A stretch of DNA of 64,000 nt from Nocardia vaccinii NBRC 15922 (lineage in GTDB: Bacteria; Actinomycetota; Actinomycetes; Mycobacteriales; Mycobacteriaceae). Positions within the stretch are counted from its first letter, which is position 1; each line of letters opens with the position of its first letter. The translations under genes were made by a program, and so were the position numbers. This document shows, one piece after another, positions 1 to 9,180 of this stretch. Under the pieces are notes generated by a model, which worked only from the letters and a program-made list of their open reading frames with translations, was not told the origin of the DNA and ran no database searches. Location: assembly GCF_001613305.1 (NCBI RefSeq), contig NZ_BDCC01000005.1, forward strand, positions 186,001 to 250,000, read 5' to 3'.

Positions 1-432
1 TGGGCCGAACAGGCTCGCGGTGCCGGAGTGGTCGGTCACTTCGTCTACTCCAACCACGATCTGGACTACGCCGTCATCCAGTTCGATCCGAACAAGGTCA
101 CTCCGACCAACCACGTCGGCAACGTGACGATCACCGGGATCGGCGCACCGGCCATGTTCCCCAACATCGTCTGCAAGGAGGGCCGGACCACCGGCAACAC
201 CTGCGGCCTCGCCTGGGGCGACATCTTCCAGACCAATGAGACCTGGAGCCAGATGTGTGTCGTGGAGGGCGATTCAGGCGCGCCGGTCGTCATCGGCACC
301 AGACTGGTGGGCATGGTCAACGCCTATCTGGCCGTGGCCTGCTTCGGCCCGGAGGTCGGCACGAATATGGACGCCATCCTGAACGATCTCAACCGCCGCG
401 GCGGCGCCGGCTCGGGATACGCCCCGATCTGA
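1..432 (+). CDS. Secreted chymotrypsin-fold (S1) serine protease, 5'-truncated by the window edge
   Basis: The reading frame is already open at base 1, so the N-terminus, signal peptide and catalytic His lie outside the window. What remains (about 143 residues) has the catalytic Asp region (LDYAVIQF) and the nucleophile motif EGDSGAPV, with Ser in the GDSG context. Four Cys fit the paired disulfides of actinobacterial secreted S1 proteases of the alpha-lytic/streptogrisin type. The C-terminus is Gly-rich and short, with no extra binding domain. The product is most likely exported and active outside the cell; the substrate cannot be told. The next gene is convergent, so no operon partner is visible. 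Confidence 0.85.
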   Translation, partial: WAEQARGAGVVGHFVYSNHDLDYAVIQFDPNKVTPTNHVGNVTITGIGAPAMFPNIVCKEGRTTGNTCGLAWGDIFQTNETWSQMCVVEGDSGAPVVIGTRLVGMVNAYLAVACFGPEVGTNMDAILNDLNRRGGAGSGYAPI

Positions 433-478
433 TCCTTCCGACCGAACCTTCCCTCGCGGGGCGGTGATCCACTCCGGG

Positions 479-1972
479 TCACCGCCCCGTGGCGTGTCCG
501 GGTGAATTCGGTTGTACCGGTGGATTCGGTTGTACGGCAGGGCCGCTCATATTGCACTGCGGCAGTGTGTCGACCTCACCGGGCACCCGGCGCACCCGCG
601 GTCCGCCCAGCAGCGCCGCGGCGATCACCGCCCCGGTCAGCAGCAGGCCCACGCAGATCCACATGGCCACCCCGAAGCCGTGATCGATGGCGACCGCGTC
701 GGTGACCGATCCGGAGATACCGGCCAGTCCGGGCAGTGCGGCCACCGCGAGCAGTTGCGCGGTCCGGGCGACGGCGTTGTTCACCCCCGAGGCGATTCCG
801 GCCTCGGCCGAGGGGACCGCGCCCAGCACGGCCCCGGTCAACGGGGCCACCAGCGCGCACAACCCCAAGCCGAACACGGTCACGCCCGGCAGCACATCAC
901 GCAGATAGCCCGCCACATGTCCGGAGCCGGGGCCGATGCGTAGCAACAGGACCAGTCCGGCCGCGCTCAGCAGCGGCCCGATCGTCATCGGCAGGTGCGG
1001 ACCGTGCCGCTGGGCCCACCGACCGGCGGGCGCGGACAGCACGAGCATGAGCAGCGTGATCGGCAGCGTCGCGATGCCCGCGGCCAGCGGCGAGAAGTGC
1101 GCCACCTGCTGCAGTTGCAGCACCAGCAGGAAGAACACGCCGCCCAGCGCCGCGTAGACGGCCGATGTCACGAGGTTGGCGACGGTGAACACCCGGGAGC
1201 GGAACAACATCGGCGGGACCAGCGGATGATCGCTGCGCAGCTCGATCGCGACGAACACCGCCAGCAGCACTGCCCCGGCGACGGCCGGCAGCGGCATCTT
1301 CTCGATCAATCCGAAGGTCAACGCGCCCAATGCCAGAGCAATCACCAGCGCACCCGGCACATCCGATCGGCGCGAGGCGGCCGGATCCCGGCTCTCGGGC
1401 ACATGCCGCAGCGTCACCGCGACCACCACCGCGGCAAGCGGCACGTTGATCAGGAATATCGACCGCCAGGAGGCCACCTCGATCAACCAGCCACCCAGGA
1501 ACGGCCCGACCGCGCCCGCGATACCCCCGAACCCGGACCACAGCCCGATCGCCGATCCCTGGTCCCGTTCATCGATGGAAGAGGAGATCAGCGCCAGACT
1601 GCCCGGCGTCAGCAGCGCGCCCGCCACGCCCTGCACGATCCGCGCGGCCACCAGCATCTCGATATTCACCGCCGCACCACACAACACCGATGCGGCCGCG
1701 AAACCGATTGTGCCCCAAATGAATACCTTGCGCCGCCCGAGCCGATCCCCCAGTGACCCGCCGAGCAGGATGAACGAGGCGAGAGTCAGCGTGTACCCGC
1801 TCAACGTCCACTGCAGGCCCGCCACTCCGGTATGCAGCGCATGCCCGATCCGGGGCAGCGCGATATTGACCACCGTCGCATCCAGCGCGGCCACCGCCGA
1901 CCCCAGCACGGTGGCCACCACTATCCACCGTCCGGTCCGCGACCTCAGCCGCGGCAGCTCACCCTCACTCAC
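479..1972 (-). CDS. DHA2-family (EmrB/QacA-type) MFS drug-efflux transporter
   Basis: A 497-residue integral membrane protein, the usual size for 14-helix drug:H+ antiporters. TM1 carries the DHA2-type D1 signature (AALDATVVNIALP). The loop between TM2 and TM3 has the MFS motif A (GGSLGDRLGRR), and TM5 carries motif C (GAVGPFLGGWL). These place it in the DHA2 subfamily that extrudes lipophilic cations or antibiotics in exchange for protons. The GTG start at the right end is taken because the following residues form a short cytoplasmic tail before TM1. It stands alone; no TetR or MarR regulator is next to it in the 600 bp upstream. The substrate is unknown. Confidence 0.9.
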   Translation of the reverse strand: MSEGELPRLRSRTGRWIVVATVLGSAVAALDATVVNIALPRIGHALHTGVAGLQWTLSGYTLTLASFILLGGSLGDRLGRRKVFIWGTIGFAAASVLCGAAVNIEMLVAARIVQGVAGALLTPGSLALISSSIDERDQGSAIGLWSGFGGIAGAVGPFLGGWLIEVASWRSIFLINVPLAAVVVAVTLRHVPESRDPAASRRSDVPGALVIALALGALTFGLIEKMPLPAVAGAVLLAVFVAIELRSDHPLVPPMLFRSRVFTVANLVTSAVYAALGGVFFLLVLQLQQVAHFSPLAAGIATLPITLLMLVLSAPAGRWAQRHGPHLPMTIGPLLSAAGLVLLLRIGPGSGHVAGYLRDVLPGVTVFGLGLCALVAPLTGAVLGAVPSAEAGIASGVNNAVARTAQLLAVAALPGLAGISGSVTDAVAIDHGFGVAMWICVGLLLTGAVIAAALLGGPRVRRVPGEVDTLPQCNMSGPAVQPNPPVQPNSPGHATGR

Positions 1973-2576
1973 GCCCGGCCCCCGTCCCCGCCGATGCGCC
2001 CCACCCCACCCACCGACGACCGCCCATGCACGTTCACTCCCACAGGCTACGACCGGCCACCCACCTACCCGGGGCAGTTCGCCATGCGCGGACAGTTACG
2101 GCTTGCCCTGGATGCGGACGGACCGCGCCCCCGGACGATCGGCTCATCTCGAACCGCGAGCAACGCGGCCCGTCCTGCCGGACCCACACGCTCGAGGCCC
2201 GAACGCATCGGCACAACCCACATGACCACCCGATCAACGAGTACGCGCTGGGCGGCGTGGGCCGCCCGGCACGACGACCGGTACCACCTCGGCACTACAC
2301 CGCGGCAGGTGCGCGCATTCGTGCAAGATGTGATCCGCCGTGCGGCAGGGCATCCGGTGGTCAGCGACGCAGGAGGGACGGACAGGTCCCTTTTTCGGGC
2401 AGGTCACCGGCTCGGGATCGATTCGTGCCGCGAGTGGGCGCTACCGCGGATCCGGTCCCGTCGAGCACGGAGAGCGTACGGCGAAGGGCGCACGCGGGAA
2501 ATGTTCATTTGCCCGATTTCTGTCCGTAGCAAATATTCTGCGTATCGTGGGAGAGTAGGCCAGGAGGGAGCGAACG
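1973..2576. other. 604-bp stretch without a recognisable gene
   Basis: This gap separates the leftward MFS gene from a rightward secreted-protein gene. Frames stay open because of high GC but give Arg/Pro/His-rich translations without domain features. An ATG at 2222 opens a frame on the + strand that begins MTTRSTSTRWAAW and passes through a hairpin at 2375-2390; I cannot support it as a gene. A promoter for the downstream gene probably lies near 2510-2550, where a TATTCT hexamer (about 2534) occurs before a good ribosome binding site. Confidence 0.4.
2375..2395 (+). terminator. Candidate intrinsic terminator in a gene-poor gap
   Basis: A 5-bp stem (GGGAC at 2375-2379 with GTCCC at 2386-2390) with a 6-nt loop is followed directly by five T (2391-2395). 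The stem is short, so the call is weak. If real it ends a short rightward transcript that starts between the MFS gene and this point. Confidence 0.3.
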
Positions 2577-3089
2577 GTGAAGTTGATCAGCGCAGTTGGA
2601 GTTTCTGCCGTCGCGTTCGGTGCCTACCTCTGCTTCACTGGCAATGCATCGGCAACCGAGGTGAACTGTAACTCCGACGGCGGGCGGGACATTACGGTGA
2701 TCGCCGGCAGTACAGCGTGCCGGGCTACGGTCGGCGATGCCGGGCATGCTCGCGCCGCCGGATACGACGGCATCGGCTTCGCACGGGCCGACGCCGGGGC
2801 GATCGCGCTGGGATTGGGGGTGTCCGGGGGGATCGGCGCGAGCGAGGGATCGCGGGGGATGCCGATCGCGATCGGTGTGGGACCGCAGTCCTACGCGTTC
2901 ACCTCACTGCGCGACGTGACCGGCCCCGGCGTGAGCTTCGCGATGAACGGCTCACTGGCACAAGTAGTTTCGGACAACGACTCCGTCACCTGCCTCGGCT
3001 CGGCCGCCCTCGCCTGGGATTCCCGCTCCGGCACGAGCTGTCTGGCCACGCCCCTCGGCGTGTGGCGCACCGCCGCCACGCCGCACTGA
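2577..3089 (+). CDS. Small secreted protein of unknown function
   Basis: The 170-residue product starts at GTG 2577, set by a strong ribosome binding site (AGGAGGGA about 2562-2569). Residues 1-27 form a classical Sec signal peptide (basic Lys, hydrophobic core, cleavage near NASA/TEV). The mature part is about 143 residues, Gly/Ala-rich, with four Cys (in EVNC, STACRA, TCLGS, TSCLA) that could form two disulfides. I do not recognise the fold with certainty; small exported proteins of this kind are common in Nocardia and Rhodococcus, and some are grouped in DUF families such as DUF6764, but I cannot confirm membership. It is followed after 64 bp by a cytochrome P450 on the same strand, with no evident functional link. 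Confidence 0.75.
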   Translation: MKLISAVGVSAVAFGAYLCFTGNASATEVNCNSDGGRDITVIAGSTACRATVGDAGHARAAGYDGIGFARADAGAIALGLGVSGGIGASEGSRGMPIAIGVGPQSYAFTSLRDVTGPGVSFAMNGSLAQVVSDNDSVTCLGSAALAWDSRSGTSCLATPLGVWRTAATPH

Positions 3090-3153
3090 CCGCATCTGCG
3101 AGCACGGCGAGGTCGGCCGTGAACCGGATCGGGCCCGGCGTCGTATCCCCGAT

Positions 3154-4560
3154 ATGAGGGTCGTGACTTCTGCCGAAGGTGGGCTGCGGGCACCGCGCCC
3201 GGCGGTATTGCACGCGCTGGCGGCGGGTGTCGATTTCGAGCGGTATTTCCGGTGGCGCCGGGAACGGGACGGCGATCCGTTCGCGGTGGGGTTCCCCGGG
3301 TTCGGGGACGCGGTGTTCACCGGGACGCCCGCGGGAGCCGGGGAGTTCTTCCGCGCGCCGGTGGAGTCGCTGACCCCGCCGCTGCCGAATCCGATCGAGC
3401 CGCTGGTCGGGTCGGCCTCGTTGATCCTGGCTCGTGATCAACGGCACCGCCGGGAACGCGCGCTGCTGACGCCCGCCTTTCATCGCTCGCGTATCGCGCA
3501 CTACGCCAAGGTTATTCACGATTCCACCCAGGACGAACTGGACGGCTTCGGGGCGGGCCCGGCGTGGCGGACCGGTGTCCGGGTGGACGCGCGGGTGGCG
3601 GCGCGGGCGATCACGCTGCGCGTGATTCTGGACGTACTCTTCGGCGACGGAAGTCGTTCCCGCCGTTCCGAATACACTGCCGCGGTCGTGCGGTTCCTGA
3701 ATGCGTTCAGCGGGCCGCTGATGTTACTTCCAGCCTTGCGGCACAGCGTCTTCGGGCACGCCCCCTGGGATCGGTTCCTGACCGCGCGCGATCACCTGGA
3801 CGCACTGATCAGCGCCGAGGTCGCCGCGCGGCGCACGGCGGGCGCGGATCCCGCCGGCAACGACATCCTGTCCATGCTGCTCGCCGCCCGCCACGACGAC
3901 GGCTCCCCGATCGAGGAGGCCGACCTGCGCGATCAGCTGCGCACCCTGCTGGTCGCCGGTCACGAGACGACCGCGACCAGCCTGGTCTGGGCGCTGTACC
4001 GGCTGCATCGGCATCCCGAGACGCTCGCCCGGCTGCGCACGGAACTGGCCGGACTCGACCGGGACGGCGATCCCGCCGAACTGGCCCGGCTGCCCTACCT
4101 GGACGCGGTCTGCCAGGAGACATTGCGGCTGCATCCGCCCGTACCGATCGTGCTGCGCCGGTTGACCGAGCCGTTCACGCTGCGCGGCGTCGCGATGGAC
4201 ACGGGGGACACCATGGGCATCGCCGTACCGCTGCTGCATTCGGATCCGGGGGTGTGGCCGGACGCCGAGCGCTTCCGTCCGGAACGTTTTCTCCAGCGAC
4301 GCTACGGCCCCGCCGAATTCGCCCCGTACGGCGGCGGGCACCGTCGTTGCCTGGGCTCCACCCTGGCCGACTACGAATTGCGCATCGTGCTGGCGACCGT
4401 GCTCATGCGGACCGAACTGGCACTTACGCACCGCTATTCGCGAGGCCGGATACCGATGTCCGTGCCGCACAACATCGCCACGGGACCGCGTGCCGGAATT
4501 ACCTTCGATGTGGTGTCTCACCAGGGACATGCCGGTGATTCGCATCACAATACTATTTGA
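3154..4560 (+). CDS. Cytochrome P450 monooxygenase
   Basis: A 468-residue soluble P450. The I-helix oxygen-activation motif AGHETT is at 268-273, the K-helix ExxR (ETLR) at 322-325, and the haem-binding loop FAPYGGGHRRCLG carries the proximal Cys ligand at 399. Length and the AGHETT/ETLRLHPP context resemble the mycobacterial CYP132/137/138-like group and eukaryotic-type class II P450s more than short bacterial class I enzymes. No ferredoxin or ferredoxin reductase is adjacent, so electron partners must be encoded elsewhere. The substrate (fatty acid, sterol or xenobiotic) is not inferable. ATG 3154 is taken as start; a clear Shine-Dalgarno is lacking. Confidence 0.93.
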   Translation: MRVVTSAEGGLRAPRPAVLHALAAGVDFERYFRWRRERDGDPFAVGFPGFGDAVFTGTPAGAGEFFRAPVESLTPPLPNPIEPLVGSASLILARDQRHRRERALLTPAFHRSRIAHYAKVIHDSTQDELDGFGAGPAWRTGVRVDARVAARAITLRVILDVLFGDGSRSRRSEYTAAVVRFLNAFSGPLMLLPALRHSVFGHAPWDRFLTARDHLDALISAEVAARRTAGADPAGNDILSMLLAARHDDGSPIEEADLRDQLRTLLVAGHETTATSLVWALYRLHRHPETLARLRTELAGLDRDGDPAELARLPYLDAVCQETLRLHPPVPIVLRRLTEPFTLRGVAMDTGDTMGIAVPLLHSDPGVWPDAERFRPERFLQRRYGPAEFAPYGGGHRRCLGSTLADYELRIVLATVLMRTELALTHRYSRGRIPMSVPHNIATGPRAGITFDVVSHQGHAGDSHHNTI

Positions 4561-4839
4561 CGTGACATCGTTTCGCTTGTTGCTGGGTACTGCTGTATGC
4601 CGGTCCCGCGCCCCCCGCGAACGGCGCATACGCCCCGAAACTCGGTTCTCGCCCGGTACCGGTGACACATCACACTTCGGTTGGAACGGGTCCATAACCA
4701 CGGATCAACGATTGGCCGAAGCCATTCGGAAATGTAGTAATGGATGCCGGGCCGGGGACGACATATCTCGTTGTGCATCGTGAGCGAGATCTTCCGCGCA
4801 TCTTCGCGTGTGAGTAGAGGATTGAGAGGACGTACGGCT

Positions 4840-5769
4840 TTGCGCACCACCACCTGTCGGAAACCCGCACGGGACAAGGCAACACGGGGCACGCGGATCG
4901 GCGTCCTAGCCCTGGCGATCAGCGCCGCGGGAGCGCTCGCCGCAGCGCCCGCGGCCGCGGCGCCGCTGTGGCCCGGCGGACCCGATGTGCCGGGCGCGCC
5001 CGCCCTGGTGCAGAGCCCGCAGCCCGAACCGGGCGCGGCGCCGCTGAAGACCCCGCCGCCGCTGCCGCAGGCCAACTTCGCCAATCCCGGCCTGAGCCCC
5101 GGTGACGGCGATGTCGTCGGCGTGGCCGAGCCGATCTTCGTCAACTTCAAGGCGCCGGTCACCGATCACGCCGCCGCGGAGAAGGCCATCCGGATCACCT
5201 CCTCGACGCCGGTGAAGGGCCACTTCTACTGGTACGGCGACAAGCAGGTGCGCTGGCGGCCGGAGAACTACTGGCCCGCCCACGACACCATCACCGTCCA
5301 GGCCGGTGGCACCCGCGTCGAGTACAAGACCGGCGACGAGGTGATCACCACCGCCGACGATGCCACGCACCAGATCACCATCACCAAGAACGGGCAGGTC
5401 ATCAAGACCATGCCGACCTCGATGGGCAAGAAGGGCCACGAGACGCCCAACGGCATCTACTACGTGGGCGAGAAGAATCGCAAGATGATCATGGATTCGG
5501 CCACCTTCGGTGTGCCGGACACCTCGCCCGAGGGCTACAAGGTCCCGGTCGAGTACGCCACTCGCCTGGCCAGCAACGGCATCTTCCTGCACGCGGCGCC
5601 CTGGTCGGTGGCGCAGCAAGGCAACTCCGACGCCAGCCACGGCTGCCTCAACGTCAGCACCGCCGACGCCAAGTGGTTCTTCGACAACGCCCAGAAGGGC
5701 GACCCGGTCGTCGTGAAGAACTCCACCGGCGCCGCCAGCCGCAGCGACGGCATGGGCGACTGGAACTGA
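4840..5769 (+). CDS. L,D-transpeptidase (YkuD) with an Ig-like domain, exported
   Basis: The enzyme forms 3->3 cross-links in peptidoglycan outside the membrane. From the chosen TTG (4840; AGAGGA about 10 nt upstream) the product has 309 residues: a signal peptide (basic head, Ala-rich core ending AAAAP), a Pro-rich linker to about 60, an Ig-like BIG domain (about 80-155, with the repeated VRWRPENYW-type strand), and a C-terminal YkuD domain. Catalytic residues are visible: His251 (FLHAAPW) and the SHGCLNV motif with His267 and nucleophile Cys269. GTG 4810 or GTG 4744 in the same frame are alternative starts. Compared with M. tuberculosis LdtMt2 it has a single Ig-like domain before the catalytic domain. 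The gene is monocistronic and ends at a very strong hairpin. Carbapenem targets belong to this family. Confidence 0.92.
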   Translation: MRTTTCRKPARDKATRGTRIGVLALAISAAGALAAAPAAAAPLWPGGPDVPGAPALVQSPQPEPGAAPLKTPPPLPQANFANPGLSPGDGDVVGVAEPIFVNFKAPVTDHAAAEKAIRITSSTPVKGHFYWYGDKQVRWRPENYWPAHDTITVQAGGTRVEYKTGDEVITTADDATHQITITKNGQVIKTMPTSMGKKGHETPNGIYYVGEKNRKMIMDSATFGVPDTSPEGYKVPVEYATRLASNGIFLHAAPWSVAQQGNSDASHGCLNVSTADAKWFFDNAQKGDPVVVKNSTGAASRSDGMGDWN

Positions 5770-5788
5770 TGCGGTAGCAGTACTCGCA

Positions 5789-5830
5789 ACGGAGTGTGGC
5801 CCCGGGCATCAGCCCGGGGCCACACTCCGT
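5789..5830 (+). terminator. Long perfect hairpin terminator after the L,D-transpeptidase gene
   Basis: A 19-bp perfect inverted repeat (5789-5807 with 5812-5830) with a 4-nt ATCA loop begins 20 bp after the stop codon. It is very GC-rich and has no T-run, as is usual for actinobacterial terminators. It separates the transpeptidase gene from the ugp operon. Confidence 0.8.
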
Positions 5831-5903
5831 TCCGAAGCGCTGTTTCTGATGTTCATCGGCGATTTGGTGTTGGGGCGGCGCGTGCGCGCTTACGATTCGG
5901 CGC

Positions 5904-6941
5904 ATGTCCGTTTCGCCGCCAGGGGAGGCTGCTGCCGCCGCTGAGCCCGCAGACCGCCGAACCGCAACGCAGATCTCGCGGCTGCCGGCTGTGCGCGGGC
6001 GTTCGGTGCGGCGCGGAAGTCCGGAACGTGTTCTGCCGCAGGCCCGGGGGCGCGGATTGCGGGGGCGGCCGTGGAGCGACTACGGGTTGTTCCTGGTTCT
6101 GGTGGTGCCGAATCTCGCGCTGTTGGGTGTGTTCGTCTACCGGCCGCTGATCGATGACATCCGGTTGTCGTTCACCGACTGGAATCTGGCCGATCCGCTG
6201 GCGCACTACATCGGCTTGGAGAACTACCGAGAGTGGTGGGGGCGCAGCGATTCCTGGCAGATCGTCGGCAACACGGTGATCTTCACCCTCGCCGCGGTGG
6301 GCGGAAGTATGCTGCTCGGGCTCGCGCTGGCCTTGCTGCTGGATCGGAAGCTGTTCGGGCGCAACGTGGTTCGCTCGGTGATCTTCGCGCCGTTCGTGAT
6401 CTCCGGTGCGGCCATCGGGGTCGCGTTCCAGTTCATCTTCGATCCCAGCTTCGGCCTGATCCAGGATGTGCTGCACCGGCTCGGCGTCACGAATGTGCCG
6501 GACTTCTACCAGAATTCGCACTGGGCGCTGTTCATGGTGACGGTGACCTACATCTGGAAGAACCTCGGCTACAGCTTCGTCATCTATCTGGCCGCGTTGC
6601 AGGGAACCCGGCCGGATCTGATGGAGGCCGCCCGGATCGATGGCGCGGGCCCGTGGACCCGGTTCAGCCGAATCCTGTTGCCGCAGTTGCGTCCGACGAC
6701 GTTCTTCCTGTCGATCACGGTAATGCTCAACTCACTGCAGGTATTCGACATCATCAACGTGATGACCCGCGGCGGGCCGCTGGGCACCGGCACCACGACC
6801 ATGGTCTACCAGGTCTACCTGGAATCCTTCCGCAACTTCCGGGCCGGGTACGGCGCGACGGTCGCCACCATCATGTTCGTGGTGCTGCTGATCATCACGC
6901 TGGTGCAGGTCCGCGTCATGGATCGGGGAGATGAGGCGTGA
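5904..6941 (+). CDS. ugpA: ABC importer inner-membrane permease, UgpA type
   Basis: A 345-residue binding-protein-dependent permease of the MalF/UgpA class. About 55 basic N-terminal residues precede six membrane helices, beginning at YGLFLVLVVPNLALLG. The cytoplasmic EAA loop (EAARIDGAGPWTRF, from residue 241) is the coupling site for the ATPase. It overlaps the next permease gene by 4 bp (GTGA), so the two are translationally coupled. The trio order permease-permease-lipoprotein matches the M. tuberculosis ugpA-ugpE-ugpB operon, and the binding protein here strongly resembles UgpB, so import of glycerophosphodiesters such as glycerophosphocholine is the best guess. Confidence 0.88.
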   Translation: MSVSPPGEAAAAAEPADRRTATQISRLPAVRGRSVRRGSPERVLPQARGRGLRGRPWSDYGLFLVLVVPNLALLGVFVYRPLIDDIRLSFTDWNLADPLAHYIGLENYREWWGRSDSWQIVGNTVIFTLAAVGGSMLLGLALALLLDRKLFGRNVVRSVIFAPFVISGAAIGVAFQFIFDPSFGLIQDVLHRLGVTNVPDFYQNSHWALFMVTVTYIWKNLGYSFVIYLAALQGTRPDLMEAARIDGAGPWTRFSRILLPQLRPTTFFLSITVMLNSLQVFDIINVMTRGGPLGTGTTTMVYQVYLESFRNFRAGYGATVATIMFVVLLIITLVQVRVMDRGDEA

Positions 6942-7786
6942 ACGCCACGTACCAGCGCCGCAAGCTGGCCGCCACGCTGCTGGGTTACGCCGCGATGGTG
7001 TGTGTGCTGATCATCGTCGGCGTACCACTTTTCTGGATCGTGATCACCTCGTTCAAGGCGCGCCCGGACATCTACACCGCACCCGCGGTGTACTGGCCGC
7101 ACAGCTGGCATCCGGAGAACTATCGCGAGGCGACGACCACGCTGCCGTTCTGGCAGTTCCTGCGCAATTCGCTGATCATCACCGCGATCATCGCGACGGT
7201 GAAATTCGTCCTGGGCATCATCAGCGCGTATGGGCTGGTATTCCTGCGATTCCCGGGCAAGAACCTGGTCTTCCTGGTGGTCATCGCCGCGCTGATGGTG
7301 CCGAATCAGATCACGGTCATCTCCAACTACGCCATCATCGCCGAGATCGGCTGGCGAAATACCCTCCAGGGCATCATCGTTCCGCTCTGCGGCGTGGCGT
7401 TCGGCACCTTCCTGATGCGCAATCACTTCCTGTCCCTGCCCGTCGAGGTGATCGAGGCCGCGCGGATGGACGGCGCCGGCTGGTGGTCGCTGCTGACCCG
7501 GGTGGTGCTGCCGATGTCGGGGCCGACGATGGTCGCCTTCGCGGTCGTCACGCTGGTCAACGAGTGGAACGAATATCTGTGGCCGTTCCTGATGGCCGAC
7601 GATTCCCGGGTGGCCACCCTGCCGGTCGGACTGACGCTGCTGCAGAACACCGAGAATCCCAGCGTCACCAACTGGGGCCCGGTGATGGCCGGAACCCTGC
7701 TCACCATGGTGCCGATCCTGCTGGTGTTCCTCGTCCTGCAGCGGCACATGATCAAGGGCCTGACCTCCGGTGCCATCAAAGGCTGA
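6938..7786 (+). CDS. ugpE: ABC importer inner-membrane permease, UgpE type
   Basis: A 282-residue MalG/UgpE-class permease with six predicted helices and the EAA loop EAARMDGAGWW from residue 173. It starts with GTG overlapping the stop of ugpA by 4 bp. It forms the second half of the heterodimeric channel with UgpA. The first helix (YAAMVCVLIIVGVPLFWIVI) and the conserved FKARPDIYTAP segment after it are typical of sugar and glycerol-phosphate permeases. The binding-protein gene follows 34 bp later. Confidence 0.88.
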   Translation: MNATYQRRKLAATLLGYAAMVCVLIIVGVPLFWIVITSFKARPDIYTAPAVYWPHSWHPENYREATTTLPFWQFLRNSLIITAIIATVKFVLGIISAYGLVFLRFPGKNLVFLVVIAALMVPNQITVISNYAIIAEIGWRNTLQGIIVPLCGVAFGTFLMRNHFLSLPVEVIEAARMDGAGWWSLLTRVVLPMSGPTMVAFAVVTLVNEWNEYLWPFLMADDSRVATLPVGLTLLQNTENPSVTNWGPVMAGTLLTMVPILLVFLVLQRHMIKGLTSGAIKG

Positions 7787-7820
7787 GCCCCACAGCGTAT
7801 TCGGCGAGAAGGAGACTGCC

Positions 7821-9167
7821 GTGTCCGATGCTGTTACCCCTGGCGTCGCCGGACCCCGGAAAGCGTTGTCCCGGCGGGGATTCCTGGGTTTGTCCGTCGC
7901 AGCGGCCGGGGCCGGCGCCGCGGCCTGCGCCGGAATGGGCGGCGGCGGGGTGCAGGGCGGCGACCCGAACAACATCACGTTCTGGTCGAACCATCCGGGC
8001 ACGTCCAAGAGCCGGGAACTGGCGATGATCGCCGCCTTCGAGGCGGCGCATCCGGGGCTGCGCGTCACCCTGGTCGATGCGGGTAAGGACTACGGGGAGG
8101 TGTCGCAGAAGTTCAACGCGTCGCTGATCGGCGGGCAGCTGCCCGATATCGTCGTGCTCTCGGATGTGTGGTGGTTCAACTTCGCGATCAACAAGGCCAT
8201 CACCCCGCTGGATCAGTATTTCGGCGATGCCGGTGTGCGACTCGACGATTACGTGGACACCTTCGTCAACGACTATCAGTTCCAGGGCAAACACTATGCG
8301 CTTCCGTACTGCCGCTCGACGCAGATCTTCTGTTACAACCAGGACGTCTGGGCCGGAGCCGGTCTGCCGCAACGAGGTCCGCAGTCCTGGGCGGAATTCG
8401 ACGAGTGGGGTCCGAAGATCCAGAGCCTGATGGGCCCGAACCGATGGGCGCACGGGTGGTACAACGCGACCAACAACCTGGCGTGGACGTTCGAGGGCCC
8501 GATGTGGACATTCGGCGGCGCCTACTCCGACGGCTGGACGCTGAAATTCACCGACCCGGCCACGGTCGCCGCGGGAAACGCGTTGCGCGAGATGATCAAT
8601 GTCAAGCAGTACGCCAGCATTCGCCCGCAGGCGGCAACCGATTTCGGCACCGGCGTCATCGCGTCGGCGATCACCTCAACCGGCGACCTGGCGGGTATCA
8701 ACGCCAACGCCAAGGGAAAACTGTCCTTCGCGACGGATTTCCTGCCACATCCGAACGGCCCCGGCTGCACTACCGGCGGGGCCGGGCTGGCCATTCCGGA
8801 ACGCATCTCCGATGAGCGAAAGGTGAACGCGCTCAAGTTCATCGAGTTCATCACCGATACCGCCAACACGACGTCGTTCGGGCAGGCCACCGGATATATT
8901 CCGGTGCGCAAGTCCGCGCAACAGGATCCGTCCGAGGTGGCCTTCCTGGCGAAAAACCCCAATTTCCAGACCGCGATGAATCAGCTTCCGCTGACCAAAT
9001 CCCAGGATTACGCCCGGGTTTTCCTGCCCGGCGCGGACCAGATCATCGGCACCGGACTCGAGCAGATCGGGTTGCGCAATCAGGATGTGCATTCGGTCAT
9101 GTCGGGCGTACAGAATCAGCTGCACGGCATCTATACCCGGCAGATCGCGCCCAAACTGTCCGAGTGA
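7821..9167 (+). CDS. ugpB: Tat-exported substrate-binding lipoprotein of the Ugp importer
   Basis: GTG 7821 is chosen because GAAGGAG lies 7-13 nt upstream; the frame is open further left but lacks such a site. The 448-residue product begins with a twin-arginine signal (SRRGFLG, residues 17-23) and a Cys at 36 in an Ala-rich lipobox-like context, then a CAGMGGGG linker. The rest is a type I extracellular solute-binding protein. Segments such as FWSNHPG, DAGKDYGEVSQKFNA, GPQSWAEFDEWGP and GGAGLAIP closely follow M. tuberculosis UgpB as I recall it, a glycerophosphocholine-binding protein. No ATPase gene (ugpC) follows; the next gene is convergent, 13 bp away. The permeases therefore must use an ATPase encoded elsewhere. 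Confidence 0.9.
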   Translation: MSDAVTPGVAGPRKALSRRGFLGLSVAAAGAGAAACAGMGGGGVQGGDPNNITFWSNHPGTSKSRELAMIAAFEAAHPGLRVTLVDAGKDYGEVSQKFNASLIGGQLPDIVVLSDVWWFNFAINKAITPLDQYFGDAGVRLDDYVDTFVNDYQFQGKHYALPYCRSTQIFCYNQDVWAGAGLPQRGPQSWAEFDEWGPKIQSLMGPNRWAHGWYNATNNLAWTFEGPMWTFGGAYSDGWTLKFTDPATVAAGNALREMINVKQYASIRPQAATDFGTGVIASAITSTGDLAGINANAKGKLSFATDFLPHPNGPGCTTGGAGLAIPERISDERKVNALKFIEFITDTANTTSFGQATGYIPVRKSAQQDPSEVAFLAKNPNFQTAMNQLPLTKSQDYARVFLPGADQIIGTGLEQIGLRNQDVHSVMSGVQNQLHGIYTRQIAPKLSE

Positions 9168-9180
9168 GCCGAATCGGCGA

